Of a stretch of DNA of 13,038 nt, positions 7,380 through 13,038 are shown piece by piece; within the stretch, counting starts at the first letter, position 1; every line of letters begins with the position of its first letter. Where the stretch lies: the NCBI GenBank assembly GCA_021784265.1, contig JAJXTA010000022.1, forward strand, positions 1-13,038, given 5' to 3'. Under the pieces are notes generated by a model. The model had not been told where the DNA came from, ran no database searches, and saw only the letters and a list, made by a program, of their open reading frames with translations. The position numbers and the translations under genes were made by a program. This stretch comes from a bacterium (lineage in GTDB: Bacteria > Verrucomicrobiota > Verrucomicrobiia > Limisphaerales > J093).

Positions 7380-8412
7380 ATCGCTGGACGCCGAGCTGGA
7401 AGTACGTCGAATCAAGCTCGGCCGCGAAGGCCTTGCGCCCGCACCGGCAGGCGGCGATCGAAGCGCTGAAGAGCCCGCCAAATGGTCCCCAAATGATGTC
7501 CCCGTCGTCCGACGATGCCTGGATGATGAGTCCCATGAGGTCGAGGGGCTTCTGGTTCAGATGTGCGGCCCTTCCCGTCGGCGCCTTTAGGCGTTCGCCA
7601 CAATGAAGAGCCGTGCGCTGCCACACATTCGTGTAGCCGTGCGGACAGCGGAACTTGTAGCGTAGCGCCTCCCACTGCTCGGTGGTCAGCGGCTCCGCGC
7701 CATTCATTGAGAAGTAGGGGCGTCCGCTTGGCACGCCATGTTCGTTGGCATAGCCCGCCAGCAGTTGGAACTTCTCCGGCGGCGGTGGATACCAAAGATG
7801 CCCGCGGTCGAAGTATTTCCGAGTTGCGGCGTCGGCTACACCGCAGGCGTGGTTAGCCTCGCGTAACGGCAGGCCGGTTCGTTCCCACTCCGCCAGCATC
7901 CATCGCTGGAGTGAGACTCCGTTGATGCGCGCCTCGAACGAGTATTGCACGCACAGTTCGGTGACCACAGGGAAACGCCGAATCTTCGCCGTGTTCACGT
8001 TGCCCGCGATGTGTGCCTTCGTCTTGTCCCAGATGTTCGCATTGACGTAGCGAAAGCCGACCTTTTCTAGAACCGGACGCACCGCCGCCCAGCCGATCTC
8101 GGAATTCCAAAACCAGAGCGTGGTTTGCGGCGTGGCTTTGGCAGCCCACGCCTTGACGTGGGGCTCATACCATTCCGGCAATCCAAGATGGTCCGAGGTG
8201 TCGCCATCGAATCCGAGCACGCCGTAGGCACCGTCCGAGATAATCACGGTGGGAGCGGGCCAAGCGTCATAGAACTCCAGGCTGTTGCCGTAGTGAATCT
8301 GGGCGAGGCTGTTTCTGAACACCCGACTTGCGGGGGGGGATTCAAGGTGTACGGTTTTCCCGCGTCCCCGCGTGCTTGGGGGCGGAGCGCATGTCCCCTT
8401 GAGGCGAACCAT
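7345..8412 (-). CDS. Site-specific DNA methyltransferase, beta-class (N4-cytosine/N6-adenine), restriction partner
   Basis: 355 residues if begun at ATG 8412; GTG 8322 (V31) is a plausible later start, because the first 30 residues are Pro/Arg-rich and carry a C8 run. IHYGNSLEFYDAWPAPTVIISDGAYG carries the catalytic loop as S59-D60-G61-A62-Y63 in place of the usual D/S-P-P-Y/W. Close to the C-terminus are HLNQKPLDLM (motif X-like), GDIIWGPFGG (motif I, SAM-binding glycine loop) and AAELDSTYFQLGVQRF (motif II-like acidic turn). The catalytic motif before the SAM motif is the beta-class order. The long middle part (about 100-300) would hold target recognition. It would protect host DNA against the nuclease encoded on the other strand. 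The target base cannot be decided from the motif. The HTH gene ends 21 bp upstream in the same direction. Confidence 0.82.
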   Translation of the reverse strand: MVRLKGTCAPPPSTRGRGKTVHLESPPASRVFRNSLAQIHYGNSLEFYDAWPAPTVIISDGAYGVLGFDGDTSDHLGLPEWYEPHVKAWAAKATPQTTLWFWNSEIGWAAVRPVLEKVGFRYVNANIWDKTKAHIAGNVNTAKIRRFPVVTELCVQYSFEARINGVSLQRWMLAEWERTGLPLREANHACGVADAATRKYFDRGHLWYPPPPEKFQLLAGYANEHGVPSGRPYFSMNGAEPLTTEQWEALRYKFRCPHGYTNVWQRTALHCGERLKAPTGRAAHLNQKPLDLMGLIIQASSDDGDIIWGPFGGLFSASIAACRCGRKAFAAELDSTYFQLGVQRFNEPVPMFLNL

Positions 8413-8433
8413 GTTCGAGATGACAGCAAAAAA

Positions 8434-8688
8434 CTATCTCACGCGCAATGGTTTTAGCACCGGCACTTTCCGAGGCCGACCTGCGGGGCGTCGGCCGCTG
8501 CGGTTGAACCGCTCCACCTCGTCCCGGTCCAGCAAGTGGTCCCGACCACGTTTGTCCGAGTTCAACTGTCCGTCCCGCAACAACTGACGAACTCTGACCG
8601 GGCTGACTTTGAGGATGGCGGCAGCTTCGGCTGTCGTTATCAGCCCCACGACTCGACGAACGTAGTGCTTTTCGGGCCAGCTCGTCAA
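8434..8688 (-). CDS. Small helix-turn-helix (excisionase/MerR-type) DNA-binding protein
   Basis: Up to 84 residues from a TTG at 8688. GTG 8649 (71 residues, starting just before GLITTAEAA) is perhaps the better start because the fold begins there. LITTAEAAAILKVSPVRVRQLLRDGQL is a typical HTH_17/excisionase-like helix-turn-helix: 'T..EAA..L.VS...VR.L...G.L'. DHLLDRDEVERF matches the wing that follows in this family, and RRPAGRPRK is a basic tail. It ends 21 bp before the methyltransferase start, so the two likely share one transcript. The position suggests a regulator of the restriction-modification module. It differs from classic controller (C) proteins, which are usually Xre-like and lie with the nuclease gene. 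A weak promoter-like TTGACG (8688-8683) could serve the shorter form. An unrelated small regulator is possible. Confidence 0.7.
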   Translation of the reverse strand: MTSWPEKHYVRRVVGLITTAEAAAILKVSPVRVRQLLRDGQLNSDKRGRDHLLDRDEVERFNRSGRRPAGRPRKVPVLKPLRVR

Positions 8689-9178
8689 TAGGGTGTAGGA
8701 AGGCGGCCCCGCGCGCGGTGGCCGAGCGCGTCAAGGGGCCGGTCGCCCGGCCGGTCCCACCCCGCAGCCGCCGGATCCCGGGAAGGTTTCTCCGGTTTAT
8801 CCGGCCGCCTCCGGGAACGCCCCCAACCCGAGGATGGCACTTCGCGGAACATCCTCGACTCCGTACGGCCGATGGAAGCAGTCGCGGACCGGCCGGCCAT
8901 TCGCGATGGTCACGGCAGCAGTTGATCATGGCTTGAGGCCGCCCGCCTGCTGTCCGGGATGGCCGTCCGCCGCGCGGTTGCGGGGAGGGGAGCCCGCCAA
9001 TGGGTCCGTGGTGTCGCCGCGTCCTGGAGACGCCTCTCCGCGTCCTTATGCCTCGGAGAGAAGGCGAGGATGAAGGGGGCGAACCGGGCCGCCCGGCACG
9101 AGGCCGCGCGGCGCGTGGCACGGGTCTTTGGTGGGCGCACAATGTGTTGGTTTCACGCTTGGGCGGGGTTAAGGTGGC
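8689..9178. other. 490-bp spacer without a recognisable gene
   Basis: Open frames here on both strands are Arg/Pro/Ala-rich and do not resemble proteins; some merely extend antisense through neighbouring genes. Small repeated pieces are visible: GGCCGGTC twice, 12 bp apart (8737, 8749), and the repeat/hairpin at 9017-9066 listed separately. An AAGG at 9171-9174 precedes the next gene. No tRNA, terminator or convincing promoter was found. It forms the right edge of the accessory segment. Confidence 0.5.
9017..9066. repeat. Short direct repeat with imperfect hairpin
   Basis: CCGCGTCCT occurs at 9017-9025 and again at 9038-9046 (21 bp apart). CTCTCCG (9034-9040) pairs perfectly with CGGAGAG (9054-9060) around a 13-nt loop, and CGC/GCG extends the stem past a 3-nt bulge. 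The iterated 'gcgtc-ctc-cgcgtcc...cggagag' style recalls intergenic repeats I have seen in other environmental bacteria, but that likeness is from memory only. Confidence 0.35.
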
Positions 9179-10402
9179 GTGGTGAAGAAGCATGCTTTTT
9201 CGCCGGGAGAAGGGTTGAACCGCCGCGCGTTTGTGCGGTGGCTTGGCGCGGCCGGGGCGGGCACGCTGCTGGGGCCGCTGCCGGCGCGGGCCGGGGCGCC
9301 CGCCCGTGGCCCGGCCGATCAACTCGTCCGGTTTCCCGGCAAGACGGACCTCATCCTGCGTGTGGACCGGCCGCCGCAGTTGGAAACGCCCTTGGCTTAT
9401 TTTCGGGAGGAGCTCACGCCGAACGAGGCCTTTTACGTCCGGTGGCACTTGGAGGGGATTCCCACCGCGGTTGACCTGAATGAGTTCCGGCTGCGCCTCG
9501 GCGGCCATGTGGAGCGGCCGCTGACGCTCTCGGTGGCCGAGTTGCGGCGGCAGTTCGAGCCGGTGTCGCTCGTGGCGGTGAATCAGTGTTCCGGCAATTC
9601 GCGGAGCTTTTTTGAACCGCGCGTGCCCGGCGGCCAATGGAAGAACGGGGCGATGGGCAACGCGCGCTGGACCGGGGTGCCGTTGCGCGTGTTGCTGGAC
9701 CGGGCTGGGGTCAAGGCCGGCGCGGTGGAGGTCAGCTTCGGCGGTTTGGACCGCCCGGCGCTGGCGGCGACGCCCAAATTCGGCAAGGCGCTGGCGCTCG
9801 ATCACGCCCGCGACGGCGAGGTGATGGTCGCCTACGAAATGAACGGCGCGGAGCTGCCACTGCTCAACGGCTTTCCGCTGCGGCTGGTCGTGCCTGGCTG
9901 GTATGCGACCTATTGGGTGAAGGCGCTGAACGAGATCCAGGTGTTGTCCGAACGGTTCACCGGCTTCTGGATGGCCACCGCTTATCGCATTCCCAACACC
10001 GCGGATGGCAACGAATCGCCGGACCATCCGGCCACTCAAACCGTGCCGATCAACCGCATGAGCCTGCGCTCGCTCTTCGTCCGGCCGGAACCGGGCGAGC
10101 GCGTGCCGGCCAACGCCCCGTTCGAGCTCCAGGGCGTAGCGTTCGACGGGGGCAGCGGCATCCGGGGGGTGGAAGTCTCGACCGACGGCGGCGCCACCTG
10201 GCGCACGGCGCGGCTGGACCGCGACCTCGGGCGTTATTCGTGGCGGCGCTGGCGGCTGACCTGGCAGCCGCCTGGCGCGGGAACGTATCACCTGCGGGTC
10301 CGCGCGGTTAGCCAGGCTGGCCAAGAGCAAACCGCCCGCCTATGGAACCGGGGTGGCTACATGCGCAATGTCATCGAACAAACCGACGTCGAGGCGGAGT
10401 GA
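9179..10402 (+). CDS. SorA-like periplasmic sulfite dehydrogenase (molybdopterin oxidoreductase)
   Basis: 407 residues from GTG 9179. The adjacent GTG 9182 sits at a better distance (7 nt) from AAGG 9171-9174, so the start may be one codon later. LNRRAFVRW followed by GAAGAGTLLG is a Tat signal, as expected for a cofactor-loaded exported enzyme. The sulfite oxidase fold is shown by NQCSGNSRSFFEPRV with C137, the expected molybdenum ligand, and by GNARWTGVPL. PGWYATYWVK and the C-terminal Ig-like dimerisation domain (about 290-400: GVAFDGGSGIRGVEVSTDGG, TWQPPGAGTYHL) complete the usual architecture. The expected reaction is sulfite to sulfate in the periplasm, with electrons passed to cytochrome c. 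The next gene starts 1 bp after the stop and encodes a SorB-like multi-heme cytochrome, which supports a SorAB-type complex. SoxC is less likely because no SoxD-like or other Sox gene is visible, but sulfite as substrate remains inferred. Confidence 0.87.
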   Translation: MVKKHAFSPGEGLNRRAFVRWLGAAGAGTLLGPLPARAGAPARGPADQLVRFPGKTDLILRVDRPPQLETPLAYFREELTPNEAFYVRWHLEGIPTAVDLNEFRLRLGGHVERPLTLSVAELRRQFEPVSLVAVNQCSGNSRSFFEPRVPGGQWKNGAMGNARWTGVPLRVLLDRAGVKAGAVEVSFGGLDRPALAATPKFGKALALDHARDGEVMVAYEMNGAELPLLNGFPLRLVVPGWYATYWVKALNEIQVLSERFTGFWMATAYRIPNTADGNESPDHPATQTVPINRMSLRSLFVRPEPGERVPANAPFELQGVAFDGGSGIRGVEVSTDGGATWRTARLDRDLGRYSWRRWRLTWQPPGAGTYHLRVRAVSQAGQEQTARLWNRGGYMRNVIEQTDVEAE

Positions 10403-10403
10403 G

Positions 10404-11426
10404 ATGAGGCCGGGTATCCTGAATCGGCTCTGCGCCGCCGCCCTCGGTGTGAGCGTCCTCGCCAGCGCCGCCCCCGCGGCGGACACCAGTCGCGCGGCGG
10501 GCCCGCACATGATGGTCCTGCCACATTTCGAACCCGAGTTGCCTGCCGCACCGGGACGCGACGAGTTCATGATGGCGTGCTTGAGCTGTCACTCGGCCCG
10601 CTATGTCACCATGCAACCGCTCTTCTCCGAACAGAAGTGGGCGGAGACGGTGGACAAGATGGCTAAAGTCTATGGCGCCCAAATGGACGCGGCGCAACGC
10701 CAAGCCATCATCGGCTACGTGGTGGCGTTCAACCAGCGTGTGGCCGGCCTCGGGGCCGCGTCCGACGGCGATGACCAGCCCGAGACGTCTGCCACCGTTC
10801 CGAGCTACGAGGAAACCACACCCGCCCTGCCGTTGGCCGCGGCTGCGCCCGGGCAGGCGGCCGAGATCCAACGGGGCGCGGCTCTATTCCAGAACAACTG
10901 CGCGGCGTGCCATGGCCCGACGGGGCGTGGCGACGGCTGGGTGGCGCCGGCGCTGTGGCGTCAACCAGACGATCTGGCCGCCACGCGCTATTCCCGGCCG
11001 TGGCTCGCCCGAGTCTTTTGGAATGGCAGGCGCGGCACGGCCATGCCGTCCTGGCGCGGGTTGTCACCCAGCGATTTGGCGGCTCTAGCGAGCTATGTGC
11101 AAACGCTCCACCCGCCCACCACTCCTGAGCAACCGTCTGCCGCATCGCTGGAACGCGGCAGACAACTCTTCGTGCAGGATTGCGCCACGTGCCATGGCGT
11201 GGCCGGCGACGGACTCGGCCCCGCGGCGGCCAATCATTTTCCGCAACCGGCCAATTTCAAACTCAAACAGCCGGACACGGCTTTGATCCTGAAGGTGTTG
11301 CGCGACGGGATTCCGGGCACCGCCATGCCCTCGTGGCCGCAGCAGCTTTCTGCCGCCGATCGGTCGGTCGTGGCCGGGTACGTGCGGTCGCTTTTTGACC
11401 CGCCCGTCGGCGACCCGACCCGTTAG
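10404..11426 (+). CDS. Three-heme cytochrome c: SorB-like domain fused to two class I cytochrome domains
   Basis: 340 residues from ATG 10404; GAGG and GGAG lie 9 and 4 nt upstream, inside the end of the sulfite enzyme gene, so the two are translationally close. The signal peptide runs to about APAADT. Three CXXCH motifs are present: CLSCH (C59), CAACHG (C166) and CATCHG (C260). Domain 1 (about 50-115: GRDEFMMACLSCH, ARYVTMQP, WAETVDKMAKVYGA) resembles SorB, the partner of SorA, with M70 a possible heme ligand. Domains 2 and 3 are ordinary cytochrome c (CBB3/class I-like), each with GTAMPSW, giving likely axial Met ligands M214 and M308. A Pro/Ala linker (about 125-155) joins domains 1 and 2. 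Known SorB proteins are small and carry one heme, so this is about three times their size. It would accept electrons from the sulfite enzyme and pass them toward a terminal oxidase. Confidence 0.88.
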   Translation: MRPGILNRLCAAALGVSVLASAAPAADTSRAAGPHMMVLPHFEPELPAAPGRDEFMMACLSCHSARYVTMQPLFSEQKWAETVDKMAKVYGAQMDAAQRQAIIGYVVAFNQRVAGLGAASDGDDQPETSATVPSYEETTPALPLAAAAPGQAAEIQRGAALFQNNCAACHGPTGRGDGWVAPALWRQPDDLAATRYSRPWLARVFWNGRRGTAMPSWRGLSPSDLAALASYVQTLHPPTTPEQPSAASLERGRQLFVQDCATCHGVAGDGLGPAAANHFPQPANFKLKQPDTALILKVLRDGIPGTAMPSWPQQLSAADRSVVAGYVRSLFDPPVGDPTR

Positions 11427-11620
11427 GCGGCCCACCCGCGCCCGCGCTTGTCGGTTGCCGCGTGGCGGTACCGAACAGTCTGGCCTGGGCCAAGCATCGA
11501 CTTTTCCCCCCCGGTCCTGGCACCGCCGCGGGGCCGCTCGAGTGCGCCGGAGCATGGGGGCGGCGGAATTCGTCTAAGAAACGTGGCGCTGGATTGTCTA
11601 GGAGAATGTAGCCGAGAGGC

Positions 11621-11639
11621 GGCCGCCGTGCGGGCGGCC
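11621..11639 (+). other. GC hairpin in the leader of the ECF sigma gene
   Basis: GGCCGCC (11621-11627) pairs perfectly with GGCGGCC (11633-11639) around the loop GTGCG. No T-run follows, so an intrinsic terminator is unlikely. It lies about 40 bp before the sigma factor ATG. The rest of the 250-bp gap (11427-11676) shows no gene; a factor-independent terminator for the cytochrome operon is not visible. Chance is possible at this GC content. Confidence 0.25.
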
Positions 11640-11676
11640 CGAGGGCAGACGCTCCGACGCACTGAATCGTTGTAAC

Positions 11677-12234
11677 ATGGCTGCGGCCAAACCAGAACCG
11701 GCCCGCGGGGCGCCGGCGGGACGCGAGTCCGTCGAGGACCTGTTCCACGCCCTCGAGTCGCCCTTGCTGAGCTACGCCGGCCGGCTGCTGGCAGACCCCG
11801 AGATGGCGCAAGATGTGGTCCAAGAAGCGTTTCTCAAGCTGCACGCCCAGTTCGATCAGGTGCGCGCGCCGCGGAGTTGGCTCTACCGCACCGTGCACAA
11901 CCTGGCCCTCAACCAGCGCCAGCGCATGGCCCGGCTCATCCCGCTGGCCCGCGAACCCGCCTCCGACGCCGCGCCGGGCCCCGAGCCGACGGACCTTAAA
12001 CCGCTGCCAGACGAGCAGATCGCCCGCTGGGAAGGCATCGGCTTGGTCCGGCTGGGGCTGGAGAACCTGGACCGGCGCAGTCGGGAGCTGGTCGAGATGA
12101 AATTCCGTGACGAACTTTCCTACAAACAGATCAGCGAGCGCACCGGGCTCACGGTGGGCCATGTGGGTTACCTGCTTCACCACGCCCTCAAAGCCCTGGC
12201 CGCCGACCTCGCCCAGGCCGGCCTCGTCCCATGA
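11677..12234 (+). CDS. ECF-type RNA polymerase sigma factor (sigma-70 family)
   Basis: 185 residues from ATG 11677; no clear Shine-Dalgarno precedes it. Region 2 covers about residues 22-90: LLSYAGRLLADPEMAQDVVQEAFLKLH is the core-binding/-10 region pattern ('A.DvvQEaFlklw'), followed by PRSWLYRTVHNLALNQRQR. After a Pro/Ala-rich linker, region 4 (about 130-180) has LENLDRRSRELVEMKFRDELSYKQISERTG and VGHVGYLLHHALKAL, the helix-turn-helix that reads the -35 element. The size is normal for an extracytoplasmic-function sigma factor. Its stop TGA (12232-12234) overlaps the ATG of the next gene in an ATGA, so the two are translationally coupled. The partner is an anti-sigma-like membrane protein, suggesting that the sigma factor is held at the membrane. 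The exact ECF group and its target promoters cannot be told from this sequence. Confidence 0.93.
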   Translation: MAAAKPEPARGAPAGRESVEDLFHALESPLLSYAGRLLADPEMAQDVVQEAFLKLHAQFDQVRAPRSWLYRTVHNLALNQRQRMARLIPLAREPASDAAPGPEPTDLKPLPDEQIARWEGIGLVRLGLENLDRRSRELVEMKFRDELSYKQISERTGLTVGHVGYLLHHALKALAADLAQAGLVP

Positions 12235-13038
12235 ATCCTGAGCCGCCACCCAACCCCCGCCAGGAACAAGAGGCGCGGATTACGGCCTTGCTCTTGGGCG
12301 AACTCAATCCGACCGAGACGGCTCAGGTCCGCCACGCCATTGCCCAGGATCCGGAGTGGACCCGCCTGCATGACCGTCTCCAGGCGACCCTCGCCTTGGT
12401 GAAGGAAGCCGCCCGCCAGCCGGTAGCGGGCGGACCGGCCCTTCCCGCAGGCCCGCGTTTGAGCGACGAGCGGCGGCAGCGCCTGCTGGACGGCTTCACG
12501 CGGGGAACCGCCCCGACCATTGCTTTCCCGACCGCACCGGCCACGCCGTGGCGGGTCCCGCTGGGCATGGCGGCGGGAGTGCTGTTTCTGGTGGTGTTGG
12601 CCGGCCTGGGCTTGCCCGGGTTGCAAAGGGTGAAATCCAAGGGGATCGCGGTCGCGACGCGCCAGCTTTCCGACCGCGTTGAAGCCAACCGTCTCGGCGC
12701 CGAGCGGCTTACGCCCACGCTGGCGCTTAACGAGCCCCCAAGTGCCGCCGCGTCCGCTCCGCCAGCGGTGGCGGCGACCCCGGCGCTGGGTTCCTTCCCT
12801 CGCGGCGGCCGGGTGGCCGGAGGCCAGACGGAGGGGACCGTTGCCGCCTCGACGAGCATCTACCTGCCCGCGCGTATGCCGGAAGCCTTCGTCGGCGCAC
12901 CGGTGACCGTTGAGGTTGCGCCGGGCTTGGCCGTGCCGCCCGAACCCGAGGTCGTTGCGGCGGACCTCAAGGCGGCGGGGCCGGTGGCCGGTAAGCGGGT
13001 GAGCGAAGCGACGGAAGGTCCGGGCCGACCGACCCGCG
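12231..13038 (+). CDS. Anti-sigma-like membrane protein, N-terminal part (3' truncated by window edge)
   Basis: ATG 12231 overlaps the sigma factor stop, and the frame stays open for 269 codons to the window end. Residues 1-60 (QEQEARITALLLGELNPTETAQVRHAIAQDPEW) read like the cytoplasmic N-terminal segment of anti-sigma/zinc-finger-type partners, but no HxxxCxxC zinc motif is seen. Residues ~107-131 (PLGMAAGVLFLVVLAGLGLPGL) form one membrane helix. The following periplasmic part is Pro/Ala-rich and of low complexity. In PVC bacteria, proteins starting this way behind an ECF sigma factor often continue into a von Willebrand A (YfbK-like) domain. That domain is not in the window, so this part is inference. 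It probably controls the adjacent sigma factor. Confidence 0.75.
   Translation, partial: MNPEPPPNPRQEQEARITALLLGELNPTETAQVRHAIAQDPEWTRLHDRLQATLALVKEAARQPVAGGPALPAGPRLSDERRQRLLDGFTRGTAPTIAFPTAPATPWRVPLGMAAGVLFLVVLAGLGLPGLQRVKSKGIAVATRQLSDRVEANRLGAERLTPTLALNEPPSAAASAPPAVAATPALGSFPRGGRVAGGQTEGTVAASTSIYLPARMPEAFVGAPVTVEVAPGLAVPPEPEVVAADLKAAGPVAGKRVSEATEGPGRPTR

Noticed and set aside
5803..9178. CRISPR array, tRNA or transposase/integrase in the accessory segment
   Set aside because: No regularly spaced repeats, no tRNA-like cloverleaf and no transposase or integrase motifs were seen on reading both strands.
8959..9474. A 171-codon plus-strand frame before and into the sulfite enzyme gene
   Set aside because: It overlaps the well-supported enzyme gene in another frame and is dominated by Arg, Ala and Gly, so it is not treated as a gene.
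8342..10330. A 662-codon open frame on the minus strand
   Set aside because: It runs antisense through the sulfite dehydrogenase gene and the spacer, is Arg/Pro/Gly-rich, and shows no recognisable domain. Long shadow frames are expected at this GC content.

Overview
The window is high-GC bacterial DNA, most likely from the Verrucomicrobiota/Planctomycetota (PVC) group. The reason is a set of families that cluster almost only there: a PVC-type heme-binding domain protein, a DUF1549/DUF1553 'PSD1' protein with Planctomycete cytochrome c motifs, and a Tat-exported DUF1501 protein. The exact lineage cannot be fixed from the sequence alone.

Layout. (1) 1-5802, plus strand: the C-terminal part of a HEAT-like/PVC heme-binding protein, then a PSD1-type multidomain cytochrome (with a LamG-like insert) followed after 5 bp by DUF1501. 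The last two form an operon of exported proteins. (2) 5803-9178: an accessory insert. It opens with a decayed HicB-like antitoxin remnant (about 5818-6091) and an unassigned minus-strand remnant. It continues with a compact, lower-GC restriction-modification module: a PD-(D/E)XK restriction endonuclease on plus, a beta-class DNA methyltransferase on minus that overlaps it tail to tail by 35 bp, and a small HTH protein just upstream of the methyltransferase. About 490 bp without a recognisable gene closes the insert. (3) 9179-11426, plus: a two-gene operon for periplasmic sulfite oxidation, made of a Tat-exported SorA-like molybdopterin enzyme and a cytochrome c with three CXXCH motifs. The first cytochrome domain resembles SorB and the other two are generic class I c domains. 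(4) 11677 to the end, plus: an ECF sigma factor overlapping (ATGA) a membrane-anchored protein that begins like an anti-sigma factor and runs off the window.

How the genes work together. The flanking operons encode exported enzymes and electron carriers. The sulfite enzyme would pass electrons through its own multi-heme chain. The sigma factor and the membrane protein look like a coupled regulatory pair. The middle block looks like a small defence island: a probably intact Type II restriction-modification system of unknown specificity beside a dead toxin-antitoxin relic. The most interesting items are this restriction-modification module (convergent overlap, unusual SDGAYG motif IV, a C8 tract near the methyltransferase start, a MerR/excisionase-type HTH) and the SorA/three-heme SorB-like pair. 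All family assignments come from reading motifs by eye; no database search was run.
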